Assembly: GCA_028695735.1 (NCBI GenBank)
Contig: JAQVIJ010000001.1
Span: forward strand, 1 to 50,980
DNA: 50,980 nucleotides
Reading direction: 5' to 3'
Source of the DNA: Deltaproteobacteria bacterium
GTDB lineage: Bacteria > Desulfobacterota > Dissulfuribacteria > Dissulfuribacterales > DYLC01
Shown here: positions 8,385 to 17,463 of the stretch, piece by piece
How the letters are laid out: each line of letters starts with the position of its first letter
Position numbering within the stretch: the stretch's first letter is position 1
Made by a program: the position numbers and the translations under genes
The notes under the pieces: model-generated
What the model saw: the letters and a program-made list of their open reading frames with translations, nothing else
The model's database searches: none
What the model was told of the DNA's origin: nothing

Positions 8385-9374
8385 ATGCAGGCACACACCC
8401 TCTTCAATCCAGAATCAGAACGTTTAATGCGCCTTCTGGGCAGGGCCGAAAGACCCAAATTACTGGTCATCGGTGATGTCATGCTGGATCACTTCATCTT
8501 CGGAGATGCGGAACGCATATCGCCGGAAGCGCCTGTGCCGGTGGTGAACATGGAGAAAGAGAGTTGGATTCTGGGAGGCGCCGCCAATGTAGCCCACAAT
8601 CTGATGGCATTGAATGCGGATGTCACCCTGTTCGGTCTGGTGGGACAGGACGAAACGGCATGGCGTCTGCGCTCCATCGCCCAGGATACCGGCATGGACG
8701 TGCGCCTTTTTGCAGCAGCAGACCGGCCAACCACGGTTAAAATCCGCATCCTTGCAAGGGGTCAGCAGATGCTGCGCGTGGACAACGAGAGCCGCCGGCG
8801 AATCGGCCCTGACCTCACAGGGCTTGTGACTGAACAGTTGAAGGTGCTGCCCCCTGTGGATGTGGTGTTGATCTCCGACTATGCGAAGGGCTTTATCACT
8901 CAGGACCTGATGCAAACGGTGCTGGCGGAGGCGCGCAAAATGAGTGCACCTGTGCTGGTGGACCCCAAACCAGCCAATGCCGACTGTTATACAGGTGCAT
9001 ATCTCGTGACCCCGAATCTCAAGGAGGCGGAGGAGTTGTCCGGCATTCACATAACGGATGCCGCCTCTGCGCAAAAGGCCGGCAGGCTGATTCAGAAAAG
9101 GCTACAGGTCAACGCGGTGCTCATAACCATGGGGGCGAAGGGCATGATGCTGTATGTCACAGAAAACAGGGGCATTCTTCTTTCCGCCAGGGCCAGGGAG
9201 GTGTTCGATGTCACAGGCGCCGGAGATACGGTCATAGCGGTTCTCGCATGGGCATTGGCCAAAGGAGCGGAAATGGAAGAGGCGGCATATCTCGCCAATG
9301 TGGCGGCAGGCATAGTGGTGGCCAAGGTAGGTACAGCCACCATTTCCATTCAGGAGCTGGCGCAGGCGCTGTGA
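8385..9374 (+). CDS. D-glycero-beta-D-manno-heptose-7-phosphate kinase
   Basis: A 329-residue PfkB/ribokinase-family sugar kinase matching the kinase half of HldE (RfaE domain I, HldA). It phosphorylates heptose 7-phosphate at C1 to make the precursor of ADP-heptose for the LPS inner core. GDVMLDHFIFGDAERISPEAPVPVV at the N-terminus is nearly diagnostic, and the ATP-site motif DVTGAGDTV carries the catalytic base Asp281. The nucleotidylyltransferase half of HldE is not fused and not seen in the window. Its stop codon overlaps the GTG start of the next gene. Confidence 0.9.
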   Translation: MQAHTLFNPESERLMRLLGRAERPKLLVIGDVMLDHFIFGDAERISPEAPVPVVNMEKESWILGGAANVAHNLMALNADVTLFGLVGQDETAWRLRSIAQDTGMDVRLFAAADRPTTVKIRILARGQQMLRVDNESRRRIGPDLTGLVTEQLKVLPPVDVVLISDYAKGFITQDLMQTVLAEARKMSAPVLVDPKPANADCYTGAYLVTPNLKEAEELSGIHITDAASAQKAGRLIQKRLQVNAVLITMGAKGMMLYVTENRGILLSARAREVFDVTGAGDTVIAVLAWALAKGAEMEEAAYLANVAAGIVVAKVGTATISIQELAQAL

Positions 9375-9976
9375 GTCAAATCAGAATCCCCTTCAAAGCC
9401 CTTTTGATTCACAGTCTATTGGCCCGGAAAGAACAGGTGATTCAAGATGTCCTGGCTCTTCTGATGGAACGATATGGGGAAACGGCATTTGAAAGCCCTG
9501 TATTGCCCTTTCATCACACCGATTATTATGAAAAGGAATTCGGCCCGAATCTCAAACGGCTCTTTGTGGGCTTTGCCGAACTGGCGCCCCAGGACATCCT
9601 GGTGCAGGCCAAGCTATTCGCAATGGAACTGGAGAGGCGGTTTTCCTGTAACGGCAAACGCCTGATAAACATCGACCCTGGCATGTTGACCATGGAACGC
9701 CTTGTGCTGGCCACGGCCAAGAATTTTACGCATAGGATATACCTGGGCCAGGGGGTGTTCGCTGACCTGACCCTCATCTTTCAGAAGGGCGGGTTCAGGC
9801 CACTTCCCTGGACATTCCCCGATTATAAATCAGACGAGGCCATGGCCCTGTGGCACGACTGGCGCAATCACTACAAAAAAACCATAGAACAGGGCAAAGT
9901 GCACATCGAAGCCGGAATTCAATGGAGCTCGAGAGGAAACTATGATACGAAGCATGACCACCTTTGCCAGGTATGA
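9371..9976 (+). CDS. DUF4416 family protein
   Basis: A 201-residue cytoplasmic protein of unknown function. The family pattern is seen in FPSVL-like PVLPFHHTDYYEKEFG, then GKRLINIDPGMLTMERLVLATAKNFTHRIYLGQGVFADLTLIF and GFRPLPWTFPDY. I chose GTG 9371 because it overlaps the kinase stop (GTGA), a common coupling, and gives the family's usual N-terminus; an upstream in-frame extension is shadow sequence. The C-terminal tail runs 35 bases into yicC, so the two are translationally coupled. The family is usually found in this same neighbourhood in related genomes, from memory. Confidence 0.8.
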   Translation: MSQIRIPFKALLIHSLLARKEQVIQDVLALLMERYGETAFESPVLPFHHTDYYEKEFGPNLKRLFVGFAELAPQDILVQAKLFAMELERRFSCNGKRLINIDPGMLTMERLVLATAKNFTHRIYLGQGVFADLTLIFQKGGFRPLPWTFPDYKSDEAMALWHDWRNHYKKTIEQGKVHIEAGIQWSSRGNYDTKHDHLCQV

Positions 9977-10823
9977 GGAGGCAGGCCCTGTCTGGTCGTT
10001 CAAGGCAGAGTTGAAGTCCGTCAACACCAAGTTCTGTGAGGTAATCGTTCGCGGCCCCCGATGGCTGAATCCACTGGAGGACAACATTCGGCGTCTGGTG
10101 CAGAAACGCATGGCCCGCGGCCGTCTGGAGTTGACTCTACAGATGGAGCGCGTCCTTCGGGACACGAGCTGTCTAGAACCGGACATGGAACTGGCCCGCG
10201 GATACCTGGAGGCATCGAACCGCATCGCACATTCTTTGGGTCTGAACCCTGTGAAAGACACATCTATACTTCTGACACTGTTCCCCGGGCTCATCACCAC
10301 CAGAGAAAATGGGACTGATACAGACGAACTCTGGGCATTCGTCTCTCAGGCCGTATCCAACCTGCTGGATCAGGCCGAGCGAATGTCGTTGGTGGAGGGC
10401 GAGGCACTGGCAAGGGATATGACCGAGCGTATCGGCCTGTTGAAGACCATGCTGCAAAAGGCGGCTGATCGTGCGCCGGTGAGGCTGGAAGAGGCCAGGG
10501 CCGCAATGCAAAAACGCATCGACACCCTGGCCGGCACAGTGCCTTTGGACGAAACCCGTCTGGCCCAGGAATGCCTTCTGATGATGGACAGAATGGACGT
10601 GAGCGAGGAGATCACCCGGGCTTTCAGCCATATTCAACAGTTTCAGGCATGTCTGAACAGTCATGAAGCCGTGGGACGCAAGCTGGATTTTCTGTGCCAG
10701 GAGCTCTTTCGAGAGGTGAACACCCTGGCCTCCAAGTGTGCTGATGTGGAGATGTCTCACCTAACAGTAGAGATGAAGTGTGAGATAGAAAAGATCCGTG
10801 AACAGGTGCAAAATGTGGTATAG
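9942..10823 (+). CDS. yicC: YicC/YloC-family endoribonuclease
   Basis: A 293-residue protein with the YicC N-terminus MIRSMTTFARYE and ELKSVNTKFCEV, and the C-terminal DUF1732-type segment RKLDFLCQELFREVNTLASKCADVEMSHLTVEMKCEIEKIREQVQNV. Family members are reported to cleave RNA. In related bacteria yicC is commonly followed directly by remA (DUF370) and gmk. Here an AT-rich gene at 10993-11970 separates them. It overlaps the DUF4416 gene by 35 bases. Confidence 0.92.
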   Translation: MIRSMTTFARYEEAGPVWSFKAELKSVNTKFCEVIVRGPRWLNPLEDNIRRLVQKRMARGRLELTLQMERVLRDTSCLEPDMELARGYLEASNRIAHSLGLNPVKDTSILLTLFPGLITTRENGTDTDELWAFVSQAVSNLLDQAERMSLVEGEALARDMTERIGLLKTMLQKAADRAPVRLEEARAAMQKRIDTLAGTVPLDETRLAQECLLMMDRMDVSEEITRAFSHIQQFQACLNSHEAVGRKLDFLCQELFREVNTLASKCADVEMSHLTVEMKCEIEKIREQVQNVV

Positions 10824-10992
10824 TATATAATTTTTATAGGCATTGGCACAACTGGAGGAGCTGCAATAAAATTAAACTGTTGGGCTTTAAACTTATACTT
10901 ATGAATGTTTATCTGGGTGCTGAACTTAGCTTAAGAAAACTTGTTGTCAAACGACAGCATAATTGCAGGATCTTGGTGTGGAGTAAATTCAA

Positions 10993-11970
10993 ATGGCTTA
11001 TTTTTTAGTCTCTGTTTCAAATAGGACTAATTTAGAATTATGTATAAAATTTGGACTTGCAGGTTTTACAAATAGTATAAATGGATTATGGACATATGCA
11101 GAAATCCATGAGGGTGATTTTATTTCGTTTTTATATGGAGCCAAAGTTTTCAACCTCTATAAAGTTGTAAAGAAGGAAGCCATATGGCATGCAGATAAAG
11201 TTGGTCCATGGCCCCCAGTAACTTTTAGAATGTCTGGAAAAACTTACTATTTCCCTTTTCGTCTTTATTTAAAACCACTTCGCGAATTGATTGAACCTAT
11301 GGTTAGAGCGGAATTTGCCTATGTAGCAGAAAATTTACTTTTAAGGGGTGGCTATAGAAAAACCCACTTTCAAGCAGACCAAACTACATTGCAATCAGTT
11401 TCTCAAATGGGGAATCTCTATGATAAACCAATAGAAAGATTTGCAAGCAATAATTATGAAACATTTATTCCACAGGTTACATGGAATAGGACTCTTATGT
11501 CCATACCTGAAGTCTTTCCTTTTCAGGAATTCATTCTTCAGTCTTTAATAAAGCAATGGCTATCTCAGAGTGAGAATTTGCAAACCTTATTTAATTTGAT
11601 TGAGTTAGATGATTTACAAGCAAAAGATTTCGATGTACTTAGCGAAAAGGCTTTACCTGAAGGTCATATAGATATTCTGATCAAGGATGCCTTTCCCACA
11701 GGAGTTTCCAGGAAAATTATTTTAGAAGTTAAATTAAACAAGTGTCAGCCAAAAGATATAAGCCAGTTAGAAGGTTATATGAAGGAGTTAGGAGATGAAT
11801 GCATACGAGGGGTGTTAATAGCCAAAGAATTTTCCAAAAAGGCCCTTTTAGGGTGTAAAGGGAAAAATATAAAATGTTTTATGTATTCTTTCGACGAAAT
11901 TAATTTGTCAAAAATATACTCTATTCCTGAACTTAACCGGCGAATTTGTATTAACCCCATAACATGGTAA
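10993..11970 (+). CDS. EVE/PUA-like domain fused to a PD-(D/E)XK (NucS-like) nuclease
   Basis: A 325-residue protein I do not recognise by name. The N-terminal half (about 1-140: YFLVSVSNRTNLELCIKF...GLWTYAEIHEGDFISFLYGAKVFNLYKV) resembles EVE/PUA-like folds, some of which read modified bases. The C-terminal third (about 210-300) has a nuclease core: Asp227 in GHIDIL, Glu245 and Lys247 in ILEVKLNK, and Gln258...Tyr262. A modification-dependent restriction or repair nuclease is my inference. The gene is strikingly AT-rich compared with its neighbours, and is flanked by AT-rich DNA with no visible integrase. It separates yicC from remA-gmk, so it looks like a single-gene horizontal insertion into a housekeeping operon. 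Confidence 0.6.
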   Translation: MAYFLVSVSNRTNLELCIKFGLAGFTNSINGLWTYAEIHEGDFISFLYGAKVFNLYKVVKKEAIWHADKVGPWPPVTFRMSGKTYYFPFRLYLKPLRELIEPMVRAEFAYVAENLLLRGGYRKTHFQADQTTLQSVSQMGNLYDKPIERFASNNYETFIPQVTWNRTLMSIPEVFPFQEFILQSLIKQWLSQSENLQTLFNLIELDDLQAKDFDVLSEKALPEGHIDILIKDAFPTGVSRKIILEVKLNKCQPKDISQLEGYMKELGDECIRGVLIAKEFSKKALLGCKGKNIKCFMYSFDEINLSKIYSIPELNRRICINPITW

Positions 11971-12073
11971 TGAAGGAATAAGAGTATGGCCACGGTGGGG
12001 TTAAAGGAATGGGTAATACTTTATGGATATGGTGATCCGCAGTGACTGAAAATGAAATAGCAGGATAACAATA

Positions 12074-12382
12074 ATGGCTTCTAAAAGGATACTGAACATA
12101 GGCTTTGGAAATGTAGTGGTGGCGGAACGGATAGTGGCCATCGTAAATCCCGCCTCTTCTCCCATGAAAAGGCTGCGGGAGGAGGCCAAAAACTTAGGTA
12201 AACTCATAGACGCCACGGAGGGCAGAAAGACCCGCTCCATTCTGGTGCTGGACAGCGACCACATCGTGCTTTCCGGCCTGCAGGCCGAGACCATAGCCCA
12301 ACGCCTGACCCAGGAACCTGCCGCCCGACTGGAGGAGGTCATGCAGGGCCGAAGACAGGAGGATACCGGACATGACAAATGA
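12074..12382 (+). CDS. RemA-like (DUF370) regulatory protein
   Basis: A 102-residue protein with the DUF370 signature [73 protein letters not shown]. The Bacillus member RemA is a DNA-binding activator of matrix genes; in Gram-negatives the role is unclear. It lies just before gmk with an 11-base overlap, the arrangement usual for this family. AGGATAA serves as the ribosome site. The 103 bases before it, after the inserted nuclease gene, contain no further gene. Confidence 0.85.
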   Translation: MASKRILNIGFGNVVVAERIVAIVNPASSPMKRLREEAKNLGKLIDATEGRKTRSILVLDSDHIVLSGLQAETIAQRLTQEPAARLEEVMQGRRQEDTGHDK

Positions 12383-13013
12383 AACACGCATCAGAGGCGA
12401 TTTGTTTGTGATATCAGCGCCTTCCGGAGCAGGCAAAAGCACTGTATGCCGCCGGGTTTTGAAGGAAATGGACGGCATCGCCTTCTCCATCTCACACACG
12501 ACTCGAAGCCCCAGACAGGGCGAGGTAAACGGCGTGGATTATCATTTCGTCTCCAGAAAAAGATTTAAGGAGATGATCAACTCAAATGCCTTCATCGAAT
12601 GGGCGGAGGTACACGGCAATCTGTACGGCACAAGCTATGCAGCCATTGAGAGCCTGCTCGACCAGGGCATGGATGTCATGCTCGATGTGGATGTTCAGGG
12701 GAAACGGAACATCTCCCGCATCTTTCCAAGGGCCGTATCCATCTTCATTCTTCCCCCCTCTATGGCGGAGTTAAAAAAAAGGCTCGAATTCAGGGGCACA
12801 GACGATGAGGCCACCATAGCGCTGCGGCTTCGCAACGCCGTCCTGGAGATGCGGCAGATCAGCAGCTATGACTTTCTCATAATCAACGACGACCTGAATT
12901 CCGCAGTGGAAGACATGAAGGCGGTAATCCGCTCAAGGCGCTGCGCTGCGTCCCGTGTCCTCACAGGGGATTTACCCATCCTGCATGATCTTGAGACAGT
13001 GACAGGCGACTAA
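12372..13013 (+). CDS. gmk: Guanylate kinase
   Basis: Gmk phosphorylates GMP to GDP with ATP. The 213-residue protein has the P-loop [10 protein letters not shown] (residues 15-24), the GMP-binding region [20 protein letters not shown] and the lid/core segment [30 protein letters not shown]. Length and motifs are standard. It overlaps remA by 11 bases, and rlmB starts at the base after its stop codon. Confidence 0.96.
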   Translation: MTNETRIRGDLFVISAPSGAGKSTVCRRVLKEMDGIAFSISHTTRSPRQGEVNGVDYHFVSRKRFKEMINSNAFIEWAEVHGNLYGTSYAAIESLLDQGMDVMLDVDVQGKRNISRIFPRAVSIFILPPSMAELKKRLEFRGTDDEATIALRLRNAVLEMRQISSYDFLIINDDLNSAVEDMKAVIRSRRCAASRVLTGDLPILHDLETVTGD

Positions 13014-13823
13014 ATGAAAAAAAACAACAAAAACATTCGGGAAAACAGACCCGACCCATCGGCGCCTTTCTGGGTATGGGGCCTGCATGTAATGGAAGAA
13101 TTTGCAATGACCCAGCCATCCGCCATAGAGGAGGTGAAATTTCTGCCGTCTTTTGAACAAAAGAAGGCAAACGCCCGCTTGATAGCGGAATTGAGGGCAA
13201 GGGGGACGCCCTGCAATCTCATACAGGACTTTCAAAAAACAGACATGCCAAAAGACGCCGTGCATCAGGGGATAGCAGCCCTTGTACGGCCGTTCTGGTC
13301 CATTGAACTGGAAGATTTGCAGACAATCAACATTGCGCATTCCCCTTCACTCCTTCTCATCTGCGACCAGATTGTGGATCCCCAGAATCTGGGGGCCATC
13401 ATTCGGGCATCGGTGGCCTTTGGTGTGAATGCGATTCTCCTGCCTGAGCGCTCCACAGCGACCGTTACAGGGGCAGTGGTCAAGGCGTCTTCCGGTGCCA
13501 TAGCCCATGCCAGGCTGTGCCGTGTGGGCAATCTCGCCGCTGCCATGGAACGGCTCAAGGAATGGGGATTCTGGTTCACGGCATTGAGTCCGGACGGCAC
13601 TGAACCCATCTGGAACCTGGATTTCCTGCGCAACACCGCCATTGTGGTGGGCGCGGAAGGCCAAGGCGTTCGGGAGCTCATCAAAAAACGCTCCGATTTT
13701 ACGGCCTACATACCTCAGGCAAAGGGCATAGCATCCATGAATGCAGCAGCGGCTGCATCCGTATGCCTTTATGAAGTCATGCGACAGAGAAGGCTGGCCA
13801 TGCCAGCCAACACAATTTATTAA
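13014..13823 (+). CDS. rlmB: 23S rRNA 2'-O-ribose methyltransferase of the SpoU family
   Basis: A 269-residue SPOUT enzyme. The N-terminal substrate-binding domain begins at VWGLHVMEE; the methyltransferase part carries motif 1 (DQIVDPQNLGAIIRASVAFG), motif 2 (AIVVGAEGQGVRELIKKRSD) and motif 3 (IPQAKGIASMNAAAAASVCLYE) of the knotted SAM site. RlmB methylates a guanosine in 23S rRNA; substrate cannot be proven from sequence, and TrmH-like relatives share these motifs. Its ATG follows the gmk stop directly. Confidence 0.88.
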   Translation: MKKNNKNIRENRPDPSAPFWVWGLHVMEEFAMTQPSAIEEVKFLPSFEQKKANARLIAELRARGTPCNLIQDFQKTDMPKDAVHQGIAALVRPFWSIELEDLQTINIAHSPSLLLICDQIVDPQNLGAIIRASVAFGVNAILLPERSTATVTGAVVKASSGAIAHARLCRVGNLAAAMERLKEWGFWFTALSPDGTEPIWNLDFLRNTAIVVGAEGQGVRELIKKRSDFTAYIPQAKGIASMNAAAAASVCLYEVMRQRRLAMPANTIY

Positions 13824-13838
13824 CATCAGGAGGATACC

Positions 13839-14783
13839 TTGAACAAACTCACTTCTCACAAGAAATTGACCATAATCGGCGCAGGCGCAGTAGGGGCCGC
13901 GGCTGCCCAGTGGGCCGTCTCCCGTTCCAGCGCCCATGAGATTCTGCTCGTGGATGTAGTAGATGGCGTGCCTCAGGGCAAGGCCCTGGATCTTTCCCAG
14001 GCAGCCCCCCTCTGCGGCTTTCATGGCAGTGTCAAGGGCAGCTCAGACTTCGCTGACATGGCAGGTTCAGATGTGGTGATCGTCACAGCAGGTCTGGCCC
14101 GCAAACCCGGCATGACAAGAGACGACCTGCTGGCCAAAAATGTCCAGATCGTAAAGAGTGTCACAGAAGAAATCGTCAGGCACGCTCCAGAGGCCTGTAT
14201 CGTAGTGGTGACCAACCCCATCGACGCCATGGTCTATACAGCGTACAAGACCTCAGGACTGCCTCGCAATCGAGTGGTTGGCATGGCAGGCGTCCTGGAT
14301 TCCGCCCGCTATCGCACATTTATCGCCCAGGAATTGGGGGTCTCAGCCTCCAGTGTATCAGCCCTTGTCATGGGTATTCACGGCGATCACATGCTGCCAT
14401 TGGTGCGCTTGGCCACAGTAGGAGGCGTACCTGTCACAGCGCTTCTCTCCAGCGAAAAGATAGACGAGATAGTGCACCGCACACAACATGCCGGAGGAGA
14501 GATAGTCGGTCTTTTAAAGACAGGGAGTGCATTTTCCACTCCAGGGCTTTCAGCAGTGGAGATGGCCGAGGCCATTCTGCAGGATCAGAAAAAGGTCATG
14601 CCATGTGCCGCGTGGTTGAATGGTGAATTCGGCATCAACGGCGTATTTCTTGGCGTGCCTGTGGTGCTGGGAGCGGGCGGCGTGGAACGCATTTTGGAAT
14701 TTCAGCTGACCGAAGAGGAAAAAGAGGCCCTGGCCGCATCGGTCAAGGCGGTACAGGGACAGGTGGCGGCCACAGGTCTGTAG
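13839..14783 (+). CDS. mdh: Malate dehydrogenase (LDH-like type)
   Basis: A 314-residue NAD-dependent enzyme interconverting malate and oxaloacetate. The Rossmann motif GAGAVG spans residues 14-19. The active-site loop GLARKPGMTRDDLL has the paired arginines of malate rather than lactate dehydrogenases; NPIDAMVY and MGIHGDHMLP (catalytic His) follow. The start is TTG at 13839, supported by AGGAGG seven bases upstream; the upstream gene ends 16 bases earlier. It fits a TCA-cycle or reductive role. Confidence 0.92.
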   Translation: MNKLTSHKKLTIIGAGAVGAAAAQWAVSRSSAHEILLVDVVDGVPQGKALDLSQAAPLCGFHGSVKGSSDFADMAGSDVVIVTAGLARKPGMTRDDLLAKNVQIVKSVTEEIVRHAPEACIVVVTNPIDAMVYTAYKTSGLPRNRVVGMAGVLDSARYRTFIAQELGVSASSVSALVMGIHGDHMLPLVRLATVGGVPVTALLSSEKIDEIVHRTQHAGGEIVGLLKTGSAFSTPGLSAVEMAEAILQDQKKVMPCAAWLNGEFGINGVFLGVPVVLGAGGVERILEFQLTEEEKEALAASVKAVQGQVAATGL

Positions 14784-14874
14784 GACATAGAGAAAATATG
14801 TACCGGCTGGCACTGGCATTCCCTCAAGGCCAGGCAAGCGGTTTAAGCCTCGGTATGGAATGGAAAGAATGCAT

Positions 14875-16110
14875 ATGATACTGCGCAGGCTCTGCTGTCT
14901 TGTGTTGCTGATGGCTGCAACGGCCTGCGCGGCCGTTCAAAGGGAGGTCACGCCACCACTCCCTGCCGGGCCGCAACCCGAACATGCCTTCAATCTGGGC
15001 GAGGTCAGGTTTGTGCAGGTCCAGGCGGACCGGATTCCAGCGCTTACCTCACTCTCCAGAGAAGGGCTTAAACGGGCGGCCAACGCCAATCGGACGTTTC
15101 TCGAGGCCGCCCTGATAAAACAGACCGGGGCCATGGAAAGGGCGTTTCTGGCCAGGCTTCTAAAGGCCAATCTGACCCTTGAAGCCCTCATAGAACAGCC
15201 GGATTGTGATGACATCACTGTTTTCAACCAGAAACTGCATCGGCAATTTGTATTTTATGCCCCTGAAGATACAACCGGACTCAAGGATGCCCCTAAGGAC
15301 GCGGCCAGCGTTCTGGTAACCGGCTACTTCCAGCCCGAGCTTTCGGCCTCTGAGGTCCGCACACAGGAATACACCTATCCGCTCTATGCTACGCCTTCGG
15401 ATCTGCTGCAGGCAGACTTGCAGGACTTCGACAAGACCCTGCCTGCCAGGACCATCTTCGGCAGGGTGGTGGGCAATCGTCTGACACCTTATTACACAAG
15501 GGCCGAGATAGAACAGGGGGCCCTGCCCGTGAACACCCCTGTACTGGCATGGCTGGCCTCACCTGTGGAAGGCCTCATGCTGCACATACAGGGCTCTGGA
15601 ATCCTGGTGTTCCCAAACGGCGAAAGACGCTTCGTGCACTATGCGGCAAATAACGGCCACTCGTATCGAAGTGTGGGGAAATGGCTGGTGGAACAGGGGA
15701 TACTACCCCTGGAGCAGGTCTCATGGCAGTCCATTGAGGCATGGGCAAAGGCCAACCCAGAGCGATTTTTGCAGGCAAGTTTCACCAATCCCCGTTATAT
15801 CTTCTTTCGCTTCGAGAAAGACGGCCCCCTGGGGGTCACAGGCCGGCGGCTGGAACCCATGCACTCCATCGCCCTGGACAGGGACATCTATGGGCTTGGT
15901 GGTCTGTTTCTGCTGTGCATAGACGGCTTTAATGGCGGGCAACCCTTTGCATCCTTGGTCTTTCATCAGGATGTGGGCAGTGCCATTCAGGGCCCGCACA
16001 GAGTGGATCTCTATGTGGGAGAGGGGCATGAGGCCGGTAATATGGCAGGAAGACTGAAGAATACCGGCAGGCTTTTTCTGCTGCTTCCACAGGACGGCCC
16101 AAATGATTGA
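14875..16110 (+). CDS. mltA: Membrane-bound lytic murein transglycosylase A
   Basis: A lipoprotein enzyme that cleaves peptidoglycan glycan strands, forming 1,6-anhydroMurNAc ends. The signal ends at MAATAC, giving lipidated Cys18 from the ATG at 14875 (two in-frame ATGs at 14860 and 14869 are alternatives; GGAAAG before 14875 favours it). ALIEQPDCD and VTGYFQPELSAS mark the MltA domain. The C-terminal 3D domain has SIALDRDIYGLGGLF, then QDVGSAIQGPHRVDLYVGEGHEAGNMAGRLKNTGRLFLLLP, which includes the catalytic Asp. It sits among housekeeping genes and likely shares the operon's transcript. Confidence 0.92.
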   Translation: MILRRLCCLVLLMAATACAAVQREVTPPLPAGPQPEHAFNLGEVRFVQVQADRIPALTSLSREGLKRAANANRTFLEAALIKQTGAMERAFLARLLKANLTLEALIEQPDCDDITVFNQKLHRQFVFYAPEDTTGLKDAPKDAASVLVTGYFQPELSASEVRTQEYTYPLYATPSDLLQADLQDFDKTLPARTIFGRVVGNRLTPYYTRAEIEQGALPVNTPVLAWLASPVEGLMLHIQGSGILVFPNGERRFVHYAANNGHSYRSVGKWLVEQGILPLEQVSWQSIEAWAKANPERFLQASFTNPRYIFFRFEKDGPLGVTGRRLEPMHSIALDRDIYGLGGLFLLCIDGFNGGQPFASLVFHQDVGSAIQGPHRVDLYVGEGHEAGNMAGRLKNTGRLFLLLPQDGPND

Positions 16111-16165
16111 CAAGGAATTTCATCGGAGTATCCTTATTCATTCAAACTCAAAAAGGAGGAAAGAC

Positions 16166-17455
16166 ATGCCAGGCACTCTATCACAAAAGGACTTTGAACG
16201 CCTCATAGAGATAGGCAGACCACCCAATATCAAAAGGCTGTTTCCCAACTCCAAGGCCCTTCTGGTCAGCGGCAAGGTGATCGACCGGGCCATGTCGGCC
16301 AAGGGCAAGGCCATGACCATTGCCGGCAACGCCAGAAACTCATTTGTCATAAGAGGCGCATTACAGGCGGCGCAACGCGCCAACGCCCCCATCATCATCG
16401 AGATCGCCAAATCCGAAGGTGGAAGAGAGGCCTATTGCGCCATCAACTACTGGAATATGGCCAAATATGTGGATCAGCTCTGCAACGAGCTGGCCATCAC
16501 CGTGCCGGTGGCCATACATGCCGACCACTACGGTATAAAAAAACAGGCGGATGTGGAGATCGCCAAGACAGAGATTCCATCCATGTTCGACGCAGGCATC
16601 ACCTCCATCGCCATAGATGCCTCTCACATGCCGGACGACGAGAACCTCCTGGCCAACATAGCCCTTAAGGACTATATCCCTTCATGGGCAGGTCTGGAGA
16701 CAGAAATAGGCGAGATAAAGGGCAAAGAAGGCCTTTCCACGCCGGAAGAGGCCCTGTTTCTTATACAGGGGCTCAATGCCCACGGCATCTTCCCCGACTG
16801 GATTGCCCTTAACAACGGCACTACACACGGCCTGGAGGCCAGCAGTCAGGGCATACAGGTAGAATTGACTCAACGAATTCATGAGGCCATAGCGCCATAC
16901 AAGGTCTCAGGGGCACAGCACGGCACATCAGGCAACAGCTCCGACCGGCTTCGGGAGATCGCTTCCCGCACCCGCACCACCAAGGCCAATGTGGCCACTG
17001 CCCTTCAGATGATCTCATGGGGCCTGGAGGTCAATGACTATGGCAACGCCGCTTTGGATGCCAACGGCGAGTTCATCAAGGTTGCAGGAGAAGGCATGGA
17101 TGAAGGGATGTGGGCCGAGATGAAGGCCTATGCCCAGGCCAAGGGCTATAAAAAAGGTGATTACAAAAAACTCAATCTCCCCTTTGAAAATAAGCTCTTG
17201 GCCCAGCCCAAAGAGATACGGGAACGCATGGCAAAGCGGGTGGAGGACTTTGTGTACAGGCTGCTCACAGAGGTCTTCAACGCCCAGGACTCGGCTGGCT
17301 TTGCCTATGAAGCCATTTTCAAGGCCGGTTCCTTTGACTTGGGGCCAAAGTCCCAGCAGATGGAGTCGCCCGCTGACTGGACAGAGGACAAGATTCGCGC
17401 AAAGGCCAAGACCCTTCAGCCTGACAAGGGGCCCAGCGGCAACTTCGACGATTAA
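16166..17455 (+). CDS. fba: Class II fructose-bisphosphate aldolase, long form
   Basis: A 429-residue zinc-dependent aldolase splitting fructose 1,6-bisphosphate into DHAP and glyceraldehyde 3-phosphate. Metal ligands appear in VAIHADHYG and LNNGTTHGLE, and the phosphate loop lies near SGAQHGTSGNSSDRLREIA. It is about 80-100 residues longer than the short class II enzymes, with a C-terminal extension containing MAKRVEDFVYRLLTEVFNAQDSA; a long form of this type is known in related bacteria. I chose ATG 16166 because AAAGGAGGAAAG precedes it; earlier in-frame codons overlap mltA. Confidence 0.88.
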   Translation: MPGTLSQKDFERLIEIGRPPNIKRLFPNSKALLVSGKVIDRAMSAKGKAMTIAGNARNSFVIRGALQAAQRANAPIIIEIAKSEGGREAYCAINYWNMAKYVDQLCNELAITVPVAIHADHYGIKKQADVEIAKTEIPSMFDAGITSIAIDASHMPDDENLLANIALKDYIPSWAGLETEIGEIKGKEGLSTPEEALFLIQGLNAHGIFPDWIALNNGTTHGLEASSQGIQVELTQRIHEAIAPYKVSGAQHGTSGNSSDRLREIASRTRTTKANVATALQMISWGLEVNDYGNAALDANGEFIKVAGEGMDEGMWAEMKAYAQAKGYKKGDYKKLNLPFENKLLAQPKEIRERMAKRVEDFVYRLLTEVFNAQDSAGFAYEAIFKAGSFDLGPKSQQMESPADWTEDKIRAKAKTLQPDKGPSGNFDD

Positions 17456-17463
17456 GAAGCCAT

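Noticed and set aside
12016-12060. Short open frame beginning ATGGCCACGGTGGGG at about 11984
   Set aside because: Only about 19 codons, no ribosome site and no recognisable product; more likely leftover spacer between the inserted nuclease gene and remA.
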